Positions 31,985 through 41,278 of a stretch of DNA of 64,000 nt are shown piece by piece. Made by a program: the position numbers and the translations under genes. Within the stretch, counting starts at the first letter, position 1. Each line of letters opens with the position of its first letter. Origin of the DNA: an uncultured Selenomonadaceae bacterium (lineage in GTDB: Bacteria; Bacillota; Negativicutes; Selenomonadales; Selenomonadaceae); the NCBI GenBank assembly GCA_937902665.1, contig CALELM010000089.1, positions 52,233 to 116,232 of the forward strand, in the 5' to 3' direction. The notes under the pieces are model-generated. The model had not been told where the DNA came from and did not search any database. It saw only the letters and a program-made list of their open reading frames with translations.

Positions 31985-31998
31985 GGGAAGAAAACGAC

Positions 31999-32190
31999 AT
32001 GAAAAAGACACTGATTACCAAAGAGGCCCCCACATTTGCACTCAAATGGCAGGTGGCTGATATTCTCAAAGATTCAAAGTGCCCCAATGAGTCATTTAAA
32101 AACACCTTTGGTGATGAATATATGGGCATGGATGATGAGTATGTATATATCGGCGCGCGTGCCGGTGTAGAAACGGAAATCGAGTATTAA
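31999..32190 (+). CDS. Hypothetical protein after endolysin (63 aa)
   Basis: Not recognised. A soluble 63-residue protein (KKTLITKEAPTFALKWQV start, acidic end), preceded by AGGGAAG. It stays in the lysis gene cluster with 14 bases to the endolysin. Phages often keep small moron-like genes here. Confidence 0.45.
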   Translation: MKKTLITKEAPTFALKWQVADILKDSKCPNESFKNTFGDEYMGMDDEYVYIGARAGVETEIEY

Positions 32191-32199
32191 GAGGAGAAA

Positions 32200-32484
32200 A
32201 TGACAATGAGCAAGTGGACTGATTTACGGGATACGGTTGTGGATGCGCTGAAAGCTGACGAGGTTGGTAAGAGTCTCAAAGAGAGATTTATCAACTGGCT
32301 GACCACGGAGGGCATTGCATTATTGGAGGCTGCCGCTGATCGCATTATCGACGAGTGCAAAAAGGACGCGCCTAAGGAAACGGGTTGGTGTAAAATTCGT
32401 GATGCCTTTGTGGTGCCGGCGGCTATCAATATCGGCCTGTATGTGCTCAAAGTAGTGTTGGAAAAAGCGGCGGCAGAAGGCTGA
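32200..32484 (+). CDS. Hypothetical helical protein, last prophage gene (94 aa)
   Basis: A 94-residue helical protein with an amphipathic N-terminal region and hydrophobic C-terminal helix (VPAAINIGLYVLKVVLEKAA). Not recognised, but small holin-like or tail-associated proteins of this shape often close lysis modules. GAGGAG precedes the ATG; a second in-frame ATG two codons later is equally possible. This is the last gene that belongs to the prophage. Confidence 0.5.
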   Translation: MTMSKWTDLRDTVVDALKADEVGKSLKERFINWLTTEGIALLEAAADRIIDECKKDAPKETGWCKIRDAFVVPAAINIGLYVLKVVLEKAAAEG

Positions 32485-32599
32485 CGCTGCAAGGGAATGG
32501 CGCTATAATGGTGGCATTGATTTGGCCACCATTTTGGCCACCAAATTAGCAAAAATATACCGAAAGCAAAGGTTTTTGAAATTGTTTGATGGTTGCCAA

Positions 32600-32715
32600 C
32601 CCTTATCATGCAAGGCTTTACAGATATACAGGAAAGTAGAAATGCCGGATAATTCACGCCCGGCATGATGTAATAAGTGGTGAAAGCCCTTATATATCAA
32701 GGCTTTACGGAAAAT
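32600..32715. other. Candidate attachment-site region at right prophage edge
   Basis: The gap 32485-32964 has no gene. Two ~30-bp imperfect direct repeats of the form CCCTTAT-N4-CAAGGCTTTAC (second part at 32611 and 32699) are 88 bp apart and flank a 7-bp inverted repeat ATGCCGG / CCGGCAT (32642-32648, 32660-32666). Further left, TTGGCCACC occurs twice in tandem (32520-32545). This looks like integrase arm- and core-type sites, but without the left end the att core cannot be fixed. Confidence 0.3.
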
Positions 32716-32750
32716 GAAATAGCTTTTGCTGTTGGTTAGTTTTTGGACAC

Positions 32751-32785
32751 AAAAAAGCACCTTCTCATTTTGGGAGGGTGCTTTT
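32751..32785. terminator. Bidirectional intrinsic terminator
   Basis: A 12-bp stem (32755-32766 with 32772-32783, two G-T pairs) with a 5-base loop, preceded by an A-run and followed by TTTT. It separates the prophage end from the host argS operon promoter. Confidence 0.7.
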
Positions 32786-32885
32786 GCTGTACATGGAGAG
32801 ATCCGCAATCGGTTGTGTAATCCTGATTTTTAAAAATTATTTTAATCCAGCAGGATGTTTGCTATATGTGGTAGCAATCCGTTAT

Positions 32886-32929
32886 CAAGAAAATGCTTGT
32901 TGCATTTTCTTGGTTGAGGGCGTTATAAT
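32886..32929 (+). promoter_or_regulatory. Host promoter with inverted repeat over -35 (argS operon)
   Basis: An 11-bp inverted repeat CAAGAAAATGC-N5-GCATTTTCTTG (32886-32912) overlaps the -35 TTGCAT (32900-32905). An 18-bp spacer and a -10 TATAAT (32924-32929, within GCGTTATAAT) follow. The same design recurs at 59024-59064 and, inverted, at 63913-63953. Confidence 0.65.
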
Positions 32930-32964
32930 GTATAGATAGTGTGAAAAGAGAAGGATGGAGTTTT

Positions 32965-33402
32965 TTGGAGGTTCATATTAAAATCAAGAGTTCCCAGACG
33001 GATGCCGTGGGGGAGAAAACTCATGTGAATATGGAGGCGGATGGATGCCTTTCCTGCAAGAATGGCAAGCTGTACTTGCGTTATGAGGATACGGCTCTTT
33101 TGCAGGGCGAGAGGGTGACAACAACCGTGAAGCTGCTGGAGAATGGCATGCTGCTTCTTCGCAAGGGAGCCTTGCAGCAGCGCATGGAGTTTTTGGAGGA
33201 ATGTGAAACGGTGTCCATGTATCGAACCTCCTGTGGGGGCTTGGAGCTTCGGATAAGGACGACATGCTTTGCAAAGGAGCTTTCGGAGGAATCCGGTGGT
33301 TTTGTTCGATTGCGTTACGAGCTGTATGCAAATGGGAAATGGCAGAGCAGGAACCGACTGGAAATGGAAGTGTTGCCTGTTGTGGGCAGGCAGTTGTGTT
33401 AG
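32965..33402 (+). CDS. DUF1934 protein (YwiB-like)
   Basis: About 145 residues with a lipocalin-like beta-barrel pattern typical of DUF1934: EVHIKIKSSQ at the start, alternating strands, and RLRYELYANGKWQSRNRLEM at the end. In Bacillus, ywiB lies directly before argS, as here. Its function is unknown. I chose the TTG six bases after AAGGATGGAG; the GTG at 32941 is only about five bases from the expected transcript start. Confidence 0.75.
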   Translation: MEVHIKIKSSQTDAVGEKTHVNMEADGCLSCKNGKLYLRYEDTALLQGERVTTTVKLLENGMLLLRKGALQQRMEFLEECETVSMYRTSCGGLELRIRTTCFAKELSEESGGFVRLRYELYANGKWQSRNRLEMEVLPVVGRQLC

Positions 33403-33413
33403 GAGGATGAATT

Positions 33414-35069
33414 TTGGATATCAAGGAGACATTGGAAAAAGCCATAGAGGAGGCAGCGAGGGCGGCGATTTCAGATGGCGTATTTCCTGATGGAGAGCTG
33501 GCGAAGATTGTTTTGGAAGTGCCTCCGCAAAAAGAGTTTGGTGATTTTGCAACGAATTTTGCGATGCAGTCGGCAAGGGTGTTTCGAATGAATCCTCGCA
33601 AGATAGCAGAGGAGCTTTCGGCACGTATTCAAGGGGATTGGCTGGATCATACGCAGATTGCAGGTCCCGGCTTTTTGAATTTTTATTTGAAGTCAAACGT
33701 GGTCTATGATTCCTTCCGCAGGATTTTGGAAGCAGGGGAAGCTTATGGACAGCTTCCAGCGAAGGAAATGGACACGATTCAGGTGGAGTATGTCAGTGCA
33801 AATCCAACAGGGCTTTTGCATGTAGGACATGGACGTGGCGCTGCGGCAGGCAGTGCACTCGTGAATCTTTTGCGGGCGGCAGGCTATCCCGTGGAAAGTG
33901 AATATTATATCAATGATGCCGGCAATCAGATGGACAATCTTGCCCGTTCCGTAAATGCGAGATACTTGGAGTTGCTTGGCAGGAACGTGGAATTTCCAGA
34001 GGATGGCTACCACGGCGAGGACATTATTGATACAGCAAAGCGCATTATTGCAAAGGACGGGAATCGGTATCTGGACATGAGCGAGGAGGAACGCCTTGAG
34101 ATTTTCAAGGATCTTGCCTACAAGGAAAAGCTGGCAGTTCTCAAGGAGGATTTGGAGGCTTTTCAGGTTACGTTTGACAAGTGGTTCAGCGAGCGTACGC
34201 TTCACCCAGAGGCTATTCATGAGGCGGTTCAGGTCTTGCGGGAGAATGGGACGATTTATGAAAAGGAAGGGGCTCTTTGGCTGAAGTCCACGGATTACGG
34301 TGATGACAAGGATCGCGTGGTCATTCGAGACAATGGCGTTCCCACCTACTTGGCGGCAGACATTGCTTACCATCGCAATAAGCTGGAGCGTGGATTTGGC
34401 AAGATTATCAATATTTGGGGTGCTGACCATCACGGGTATGTTTGTCGTGTCAGGGCGGCGATATCGGCACTGGGGTATGATGCATCGAAGCTGGAGGTTC
34501 TGCTCCTGCAAATGGTCAGCCTCTACAGGAGCGGTGAGCTTGTCAAGATGTCGAAGCGTACAGGGCAGAGCATAACACTCAATGAATTGATGGAGGAAGT
34601 CGGCACGGATGCGGCACGGTACTTCTTCTTGATGAGATCTTTGGACAGCCAGCTGGATTTTGACTTGGATCTTGCAAAGAAGAAGTCCAACGATAATCCG
34701 GTTTACTATATCCAGTATGCGCATGCGAGAATCTGCAGTATTTTCCGTCAGGCAGAGGAAGCTGGGAAGGTACTCTCAGAAAATCCTCAGCTGGAGCTTT
34801 TGCAGGATGAGACGGAGACGGCATTGATCAAGAAGATTGAGGAGTATGCAGAGGAGATCGAGAAAGCGGCAAAGGAATATGCCCCGCAACGTATTGCGCG
34901 CTATGCCTATGAGCTGGCTGGATTATTCCACAGCTTCTACAACAAATGCCGTATTATGGGCGTAGATGCCGGATTGGCTGAGGCACGGCTGGCACTGGTT
35001 ACCGTGACAGCGCATGTAATTCGTCATTCACTGGGTATTTTGGGTGTTTCGGCACCGGAGAAAATGTAA
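33414..35069 (+). CDS. argS: Arginyl-tRNA synthetase
   Basis: A 551-residue class I synthetase that charges tRNA-Arg. The N-terminal Arg-tRNA synthetase domain is followed by the HIGH-type signature HVGHGRG (about residue 133) and the late KMSKR (about residue 377), then a C-terminal anticodon-binding domain. Length is normal. It follows the DUF1934 gene by 11 bases with AGGAGG before a TTG start, so both are in one operon. Confidence 0.96.
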   Translation: MDIKETLEKAIEEAARAAISDGVFPDGELAKIVLEVPPQKEFGDFATNFAMQSARVFRMNPRKIAEELSARIQGDWLDHTQIAGPGFLNFYLKSNVVYDSFRRILEAGEAYGQLPAKEMDTIQVEYVSANPTGLLHVGHGRGAAAGSALVNLLRAAGYPVESEYYINDAGNQMDNLARSVNARYLELLGRNVEFPEDGYHGEDIIDTAKRIIAKDGNRYLDMSEEERLEIFKDLAYKEKLAVLKEDLEAFQVTFDKWFSERTLHPEAIHEAVQVLRENGTIYEKEGALWLKSTDYGDDKDRVVIRDNGVPTYLAADIAYHRNKLERGFGKIINIWGADHHGYVCRVRAAISALGYDASKLEVLLLQMVSLYRSGELVKMSKRTGQSITLNELMEEVGTDAARYFFLMRSLDSQLDFDLDLAKKKSNDNPVYYIQYAHARICSIFRQAEEAGKVLSENPQLELLQDETETALIKKIEEYAEEIEKAAKEYAPQRIARYAYELAGLFHSFYNKCRIMGVDAGLAEARLALVTVTAHVIRHSLGILGVSAPEKM

Positions 35070-35118
35070 AGAAATCATGGATCCGTTCCATGGATTTTGA
35101 CAGAAAGGGGTATTTAGA

Positions 35119-35454
35119 TTGGATTTCATCAACAGCTCTGAGGTAGATGTGGCGTATCATATTCTTACAGAGGCGGCACAGCCGATGCATTACAAGGATT
35201 TGACAATGGGAGTTATAGAGAAGAAGCATAAGCCTGTGCAGTCGCTTTTTGCGGCAATTTCTGAGGTTTACACACATATCAACATGGACAGCCGTTTCCA
35301 TTATGTGGGAGATGGAATGTGGGGACTTACGGAGTGGAATCCGCCCGAGGTAAAAAGAAGCCATGCTTCCATGCGGTCTGCTGCGGCTCCTGCTAAGTCT
35401 TCCTCCAAGGTGAGCCGGAGGAAGGAGAAGCTGTTTGAGAGTATTCAGGAATAA
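35119..35454 (+). CDS. rpoE: RNA polymerase delta subunit-like protein (HARE-HTH)
   Basis: The first ~75 residues form the HARE-HTH domain of the delta subunit (VAYHILTEAAQPMHYKDLT, then GDGMWGLTEW). In Bacillus the C-terminal half is a long acidic tail that weakens promoter binding; here it is replaced by a short Ser/Lys/Arg-rich tail, so the classic activity may be altered. The order argS-rpoE-pyrG matches Firmicutes genomes. TTG start behind AAAGGGG. Confidence 0.8.
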   Translation: MDFINSSEVDVAYHILTEAAQPMHYKDLTMGVIEKKHKPVQSLFAAISEVYTHINMDSRFHYVGDGMWGLTEWNPPEVKRSHASMRSAAAPAKSSSKVSRRKEKLFESIQE

Positions 35455-35483
35455 GGGAACAGGTGATAGGAGGAGATCGATTC

Positions 35484-37088
35484 ATGGCAAAGTATATTTT
35501 TGTTACTGGCGGTGTTGTGTCTTCGCTGGGGAAAGGTATCACCGCAGCATCTCTCGGAAGGCTGCTCCGCAATCGTGGGATCAAGGTAACGATTCAGAAA
35601 TTCGATCCTTATATCAATATTGATCCGGGAACGATGAGCCCATATCAGCATGGCGAGGTATTTGTTACGGATGATGGTGCTGAGACGGATTTGGATCTTG
35701 GACATTATGAGCGTTTTATTGATATCAACCTTACGAAGAATTCCAATATTACAACGGGCAAGGTCTATTGGTCGGTTTTGAACAAGGAGCGCAAGGGCGA
35801 TTACCTTGGCAGTACGGTTCAGGTCATTCCGCATATTACGAACGAGATTAAGCAGCGTGTTTATGACGTTGCGGCTGCAGATGGCGCCGATGTGGTTATT
35901 ACTGAGATTGGCGGCACGGTTGGCGATATCGAGAGCCAGCCCTTTTTGGAGGCTATTCGACAGGTCAAGAAAGAGGTTGGCAGGAATGATGTTCTCTATA
36001 TTCATGTGACGCTTCTTCCTTATATTTCCGCAGCAGGAGAACTGAAGACGAAGCCAACACAGCATAGCGTGAAAGAGCTTCGCTCTATCGGCATTCAGCC
36101 GGATATTCTTGTCTGCCGCACAGAAAAGACGATTTCCAAGGACATGAAGGAAAAGATTGCCTTGTTCTGCGATGTTGATGCAGAGGCAGTCATTGAGAAT
36201 CGCACGGCATCTACGATCTATGAGGTTCCGCTGATGATGAAGCAGGAGGGACTGGACAAGATCGTTCTTTCCAAGCTGAATATGGATTACAGGCCAGTCA
36301 ACATGGAAGAATGGGAAAAGATGGTCTACAAGATCAACAATCCATCCAAGAAGGTCAAGATTGCTGTTGTCGGCAAGTATGTGGAGCTTCCGGATGCATA
36401 TATTTCCGTTACGGAGGCACTGCATCATGCAGGAATCGCCAATGATGCGGCGGTGAAGATCCAGTGGGTGAATGCAGAGAAGATGGAATCCTCGGACATG
36501 GATTTGGATGAAGTTTTCCTCGGATGCCAAGGGATTCTCGTTCCCGGTGGATTTGGCTATCGTGGCGTGGAAGGAAAGATCAAGGCAATCCAGTATGCCA
36601 GAGAGCATAAGATACCGTTCCTTGGCCTTTGCCTTGGCATGCAGTGTGCCGTCATCGAATTCGCTCGGCACGTCTGCGGCATGAGCGATGCAAACAGTGC
36701 AGAGTTTGATGAGGATACAAAGCATCCTGTGATTGCATTGATGGATTCCCAGCTTGGTGTTGTCCAAAAGGGCGGAACGATGCGGTTGGGTTCTTATCCG
36801 TGCAAGGTAGCGGAAGGAACGCATACGCTGGAATGTTATGGGAAGAACGAAATTGCAGAGCGTCATCGTCATCGCTTTGAGTTCAACAATGCGTACCGCA
36901 AGGAGTTGGCGGATAAGGGAATGATTGTTGCAGGAACCTTGCCGGATGACAGCCTTGTGGAGATTGTTGAGGTAAAAGATCATCCTTGGTTCGTGGCATC
37001 GCAGTTCCATCCGGAGCTGAAATCCCGTCCCAACAATCCGCATCCGTTGTTCCGTGGATTTGTTTCGGCAGCATTGGAGAAAAAGTAA
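35484..37088 (+). CDS. pyrG: CTP synthase
   Basis: A 534-residue enzyme that makes CTP from UTP, ATP and glutamine. The N-terminal synthetase domain has FVTGGVVSSLGKGITAASLG; the C-terminal glutamine amidotransferase domain has the nucleophile Cys in FLGLCLGMQC and the His/Glu pair in SQFHPELKS. The ATG follows AGGAGGAG. Normal length; a strong terminator follows. Confidence 0.97.
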   Translation: MAKYIFVTGGVVSSLGKGITAASLGRLLRNRGIKVTIQKFDPYINIDPGTMSPYQHGEVFVTDDGAETDLDLGHYERFIDINLTKNSNITTGKVYWSVLNKERKGDYLGSTVQVIPHITNEIKQRVYDVAAADGADVVITEIGGTVGDIESQPFLEAIRQVKKEVGRNDVLYIHVTLLPYISAAGELKTKPTQHSVKELRSIGIQPDILVCRTEKTISKDMKEKIALFCDVDAEAVIENRTASTIYEVPLMMKQEGLDKIVLSKLNMDYRPVNMEEWEKMVYKINNPSKKVKIAVVGKYVELPDAYISVTEALHHAGIANDAAVKIQWVNAEKMESSDMDLDEVFLGCQGILVPGGFGYRGVEGKIKAIQYAREHKIPFLGLCLGMQCAVIEFARHVCGMSDANSAEFDEDTKHPVIALMDSQLGVVQKGGTMRLGSYPCKVAEGTHTLECYGKNEIAERHRHRFEFNNAYRKELADKGMIVAGTLPDDSLVEIVEVKDHPWFVASQFHPELKSRPNNPHPLFRGFVSAALEKK

Positions 37089-37100
37089 AATATATGGTAG

Positions 37101-37131
37101 GGCAGATGATGAAATCTGCCTTATTTTTTTT
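37101..37131 (+). terminator. Intrinsic terminator after pyrG
   Basis: GGCAGAT and ATCTGCC form a perfect 7-bp stem with a 6-base loop, followed by TTATTTTTTTT. Confidence 0.85.
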
Positions 37132-37206
37132 GCAAGCAGGAAAAAACCGTTTTGCAGCGAATACTTTATGTTAGAGATGAAGGACGCTGGAAAGGAGGTC
37201 TTGCTT

Positions 37207-37827
37207 GTGCTGGTCAGTCATGTTTGCGCGATTGCATTTTACTGCCAAAGGTGTGGAAAGATCCACATGCAGGATGTTCCTGTTTTTCATGGAAGGAAAA
37301 GCTTGGTACTGCGGTGCGGAAGCTGCGGGCATGAGCAGGCTGTGCTTTCTATGCAGCCAAGGCAAGGGTTGGTGCTGGAGGTTGCTTGCGGAGCTTGCGG
37401 GAATCGAAATCGAATGATATTTCCATTTTCCTATTTGCGGAGACTGGAATTTGAGAAATTGTATTGCGAAAGGGATCGCTTCGAGCTTGGCTATATTGGA
37501 AGCTGGCGGAGGATCGCTGAGTTTTTGGATTTCAATGCGGCGGAGTACGATGCGCTTCATCCAGAGGATTTGGATGATTTCATGGGAAAACAGCAAGTAC
37601 TTCTGGAGGCATTGAACCGTGTGCATGATCTGGTTGCCGGAAGATCCGTTTTTTGCCCGTGCGGCTGTCACGATTTTACGGGTGACGTGCTTGAAAATAC
37701 GGTATATTTGGAGTGTATGCGCTGCGGGCGCATGGCAGCGATTCCGGCAGCTACGGCAGAGGATCTCAGCCGCATCAGGCTTGGGATGCCTTTGGATTTC
37801 TTGGCAATGCGCTGCATGCAAAAATAG
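37207..37827 (+). CDS. Zinc-ribbon protein of unknown function
   Basis: A 206-residue protein with five CxxC pairs: CQRCG, CGSCGH, CGACGN, CPCGC and CMRCG. These should form two or three zinc ribbons, the middle part (about residues 95-150) being helical and acidic. I do not recognise a family. The GTG start lies eight bases after AAAGGAGG. It stands between pyrG and mfd, where Firmicutes usually have other genes, so it may be specific to Negativicutes. Confidence 0.65.
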   Translation: MLVSHVCAIAFYCQRCGKIHMQDVPVFHGRKSLVLRCGSCGHEQAVLSMQPRQGLVLEVACGACGNRNRMIFPFSYLRRLEFEKLYCERDRFELGYIGSWRRIAEFLDFNAAEYDALHPEDLDDFMGKQQVLLEALNRVHDLVAGRSVFCPCGCHDFTGDVLENTVYLECMRCGRMAAIPAATAEDLSRIRLGMPLDFLAMRCMQK

Positions 37828-37951
37828 CGGCTTGGAGAAGCCTTTTCTTGCGGAATAAATATATGTTTTGTGGGCTGCCGGCGTTTGTCGCCGGGAGTCC
37901 TCTTTTTGGAGTCCTCTTTTGAGGCGTTAGGTTATTGGTTAGGAGCGAATT

Positions 37952-40900
37952 ATGGAGGCATTTTTTGAGGCGCTTTTCAAGGACAGTGCCACTTGCGAGG
38001 TTCGGAGCTGTTTTGCGAAAAAGAGTTCAGCATTGGTTTATGGAATGGGAAATTCGCAAAAACATGCGGTTTTTGCAGCAGGCTGGAGAGGGAACAAGAA
38101 GCCCCTCGTCATCATTGTTCCGGGCAAGGAGCAAGTAAACGAATGGAGAGAGGAGCTTTTGGGCTTGCTCCCCGATACACAGGTTTTGGAACTTCCAGAG
38201 CTGGATTCTGTGCAGGTGCAGGCAAAGGCTCACAGCATGGAGCTGTCTGCAAGGCGCATGGACGTACTGGGCAGATTGGCGCGAAGGGAAGCCGTTGTCG
38301 TGCTGGCGGAAGCAGGTGCCGCCGTGCAGAAGGGGCTTTCCAGACATTCCTTTGACCGGTTGAGCCTTCGTGTTTCCTTGGGGGATGTTTTGCCGCGCGA
38401 AACCTTTTTGGAACGTTTGGTGCAGCTTGGGTATGAGCATGTGCCGGAGGTTGAGCATATGGGGCAGTTCAGCATACGGGGGAGCATAGCAGATGTGTTT
38501 TCCATCAATTCCGTGCTTCCCATTCGTATAGAATTTTTTGATGATGAAGTGGATACGATTCGGGAATTTGACTTAGAAACGAAGCTGTCAATCCAAAATG
38601 TGGAACACATAACGGTACTTCCCGTGGCGGGACTGGAGGAAGGAAAAACAGAGTCCTTTCTGTCGTATTTGGATGGAGAGGGGACGGTTCTTTTTGATGA
38701 GCCGATGCGTATTCGTGAGCAGATACACAAGCTGGCAAAGGAAAATCCAGATGCCAAGAAGTCAATGCTTCGTTGGGAGGAGCTGCTGGGGAGTGCGGAA
38801 AAGGGCAATGTGCTCTATGCGGCAGGTCTTTTGCAAAAGGTGCATGGCGCAGAGCCTAAGCAGGTAATTCGAGTGACGGCGGCAAGCATGCTGCCATTTC
38901 GGGGGCAGATGGATCTGCTGGAAAATGAGATTTCCAGATGGCTATCGCAAAAGCAGAAAATCCTTTTGCTGATGCCGAACCGCCAGAAGGCAGATTCCAT
39001 GCGGGAATTGCTGGCAAGAAAGAAGGTACCGGCTTCTTTTCTCCCAGAGGGGGAGAAGCTGTCCGAAGCCTTTGTGAATGTACAGCTGGGGAATTTGAGC
39101 AATGGGTTTGAGTTTCCGGAGGCAAAGCTTGTCGTTCTTACGGAAGCGGATATTTTTGGACATGCAAAGCGGCAGAAGGGACTTCCCAAGCGGGCTTCTG
39201 CGGGAAATCGAATGTCTCATTTTCAGGATATCAAGCCGGGGGACTATGTGGTTCATATTGACCACGGAATCGGCAAGTACCTCGGGGTTGAGACCTTGGT
39301 AGTGGACGGGATCCACAGAGACTATTTCCACATCAAGTATGGCGGGGAGGACAAGCTGTTTGTTCCGACGGAGCAGGTTCGCAGGCTGCAAAAGTATGTG
39401 GGAGCAGAAGGGGAAGTGCCCAGACTTCATCAGCTGGGAGGAACGGCATGGGTAAAGGCAAAGGCAAAGGCGAAGCGGTCTGTGGAGGATATTGCAGGCA
39501 AGCTGATAGAGATTTATGCCCGCCGCAAAAATGCCGAGGGCTTTTCCTTTTCCGAGGATGACAGCACGCAGAGGGATTTTGAAGATGCATTTCCTTATGT
39601 GGAAACAGAGGACCAGCTAAAGGCGATTGAGGAAATCAAGAGGGACATGGAGCAGAAAAAACCGATGGATCGCTTGCTCTGCGGGGATGTTGGCTTTGGC
39701 AAGACGGAGGTTGCCATTCGTGCGGCATACAAGGCGGCAATGGACGGAAAGCAGGTGGCAGTGCTGGTTCCGACTACGGTACTGGCACAGCAGCATTTCC
39801 AGACGTTTTCCGAACGGTTCATGAATTTCCTCCCACGGGTTGACGTAATCTGCCGGTTTCGCACGGCAAAGGAGCAAAAGGAAACGCTTCGCAGGCTCAA
39901 GGAAGGGCAAGTGGATATTTTGATTGGGACGCATGCTATCTTGAACCAGAAGAAGGTGGTATTCAAGGATCTTGGGCTTTTGATTGTCGATGAGGAGCAG
40001 CGGTTCGGCGTGAAGCAAAAGGAAAAAATCAAGGCAATGGCGGCAGGGCTTGATGTGCTGACGCTCTCTGCTACGCCGATTCCCCGCACGCTTCACATGT
40101 CGCTGGTTGGCGCGCGGGACATGAGCATTATTGAGACACCGCCAGCCGAGCGTTTCCCTGTCCAGACCTATGTGGTTGAGTACAACGAAGCTATCATGGC
40201 AAATGCCATCAAGCGTGAATTGAAGCGGGGCGGGCAGGTTTATTTTGTTTACAATCGCGTGGAAACCATTGACAGGATGCGAGAGCATTTGGAGCAGCTT
40301 GTGCCGGAAGCCCGTATTATGACGGCACATGGGCAGATGCCGGAGGAGCTTCTGGAACGAGTCATGCTGGATTTTTATGAAGGGGAGTACGACCTCCTGC
40401 TTGCCACCAGTATTGTGGAGAATGGTCTTGACGTGCCGAATGCCAATACGATTATCGTCTATGATGCGGATAACTTCGGGCTTTCCCAGCTGTACCAGAT
40501 GCGCGGGCGTGTCGGAAGGTCGTCCCGCTTGGCATTTGCGTGGTTCGTTTACAGGGAGGACAAGATTCTGAGCGAGACGGCAGAAAAAAGGCTGCAAGCG
40601 ATGAAAGAGTTTGCCCAGCTGGGGGCAGGCTTCAAGATTGCTATGCGTGACCTTGAAATTCGCGGTGCAGGAAATCTTTTGGGCTCTCAGCAGCACGGGC
40701 ATATTGCCAGCGTTGGTTTTGAGATGTACTGCAAGCTGCTGGAGGAGGCTGTGGAAGCCCTGCAAGAGAAAAAAGATAAAAAAACTCCAGTGCCAGAACC
40801 TCGGATCGATTTGCAGGTGGAGGCATATATTGATGGGGGCTATATTGATGATGCGATGCATAAGCTGGAGCTTTACCAGCGGATTGCCGCCATTCGGAGC

Positions 40901-41275
40901 AATGAGGAGATACGGCAGCTGCTCGATGAGCTGATAGACCGCTTTGGTGAGCCGAGCCAGCATGTGATGAACCTGCTTTCCGTGGCAAGGCTCAAAAATT
41001 ATGGAAGGGATATTGGCGTAAAGACCATCGAAGAGAAGGCAGGAACCTTGGATGTTGTTTTGCAGGAGTCTCCCAAATTCTCTGTAAAAGGGATGGTCAG
41101 GCTTCAGGATATCTTCGGTATCAATTTGAAAATGATTCCAACACAAAGAATTTTGCGATTCCGCCTGTTTCCCCAGCACAAAAAGAATATTTTGGGATTT
41201 GTTACAAGGATTCTAATGATGCTGTCCGGTGATGAGGGAGCATTTCAGCCAAGAAAAGTGAAAAAGGAGAAATGA
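37952..41275 (+). CDS. mfd: Transcription-repair coupling factor
   Basis: An 1107-residue DNA translocase that removes stalled RNA polymerase and recruits UvrA. It has the N-terminal UvrB-like homology region, the RNA polymerase-interaction domain (FQDIKPGDYVVHIDHGIGKY, about residue 430), and a RecG-like translocase with Walker A GDVGFGKTEVA and DEEQRFG; the C-terminal TRCF domain closes it. Length is close to the family norm of ~1150. Its ATG follows TAGGAG. The next gene starts three bases after its stop. Confidence 0.97.
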   Translation: MEAFFEALFKDSATCEVRSCFAKKSSALVYGMGNSQKHAVFAAGWRGNKKPLVIIVPGKEQVNEWREELLGLLPDTQVLELPELDSVQVQAKAHSMELSARRMDVLGRLARREAVVVLAEAGAAVQKGLSRHSFDRLSLRVSLGDVLPRETFLERLVQLGYEHVPEVEHMGQFSIRGSIADVFSINSVLPIRIEFFDDEVDTIREFDLETKLSIQNVEHITVLPVAGLEEGKTESFLSYLDGEGTVLFDEPMRIREQIHKLAKENPDAKKSMLRWEELLGSAEKGNVLYAAGLLQKVHGAEPKQVIRVTAASMLPFRGQMDLLENEISRWLSQKQKILLLMPNRQKADSMRELLARKKVPASFLPEGEKLSEAFVNVQLGNLSNGFEFPEAKLVVLTEADIFGHAKRQKGLPKRASAGNRMSHFQDIKPGDYVVHIDHGIGKYLGVETLVVDGIHRDYFHIKYGGEDKLFVPTEQVRRLQKYVGAEGEVPRLHQLGGTAWVKAKAKAKRSVEDIAGKLIEIYARRKNAEGFSFSEDDSTQRDFEDAFPYVETEDQLKAIEEIKRDMEQKKPMDRLLCGDVGFGKTEVAIRAAYKAAMDGKQVAVLVPTTVLAQQHFQTFSERFMNFLPRVDVICRFRTAKEQKETLRRLKEGQVDILIGTHAILNQKKVVFKDLGLLIVDEEQRFGVKQKEKIKAMAAGLDVLTLSATPIPRTLHMSLVGARDMSIIETPPAERFPVQTYVVEYNEAIMANAIKRELKRGGQVYFVYNRVETIDRMREHLEQLVPEARIMTAHGQMPEELLERVMLDFYEGEYDLLLATSIVENGLDVPNANTIIVYDADNFGLSQLYQMRGRVGRSSRLAFAWFVYREDKILSETAEKRLQAMKEFAQLGAGFKIAMRDLEIRGAGNLLGSQQHGHIASVGFEMYCKLLEEAVEALQEKKDKKTPVPEPRIDLQVEAYIDGGYIDDAMHKLELYQRIAAIRSNEEIRQLLDELIDRFGEPSQHVMNLLSVARLKNYGRDIGVKTIEEKAGTLDVVLQESPKFSVKGMVRLQDIFGINLKMIPTQRILRFRLFPQHKKNILGFVTRILMMLSGDEGAFQPRKVKKEK

Positions 41276-41278
41276 GAG

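Noticed and set aside
35445..37043. Long minus-strand frame (532 codons) opposite pyrG
   Set aside because: It mirrors the codon pattern of pyrG, has no ribosome binding site and no recognisable domain.
39617..41179. Long minus-strand frame (520 codons) opposite mfd
   Set aside because: A shadow of mfd; composition rich in His, Arg and Leu without domains.
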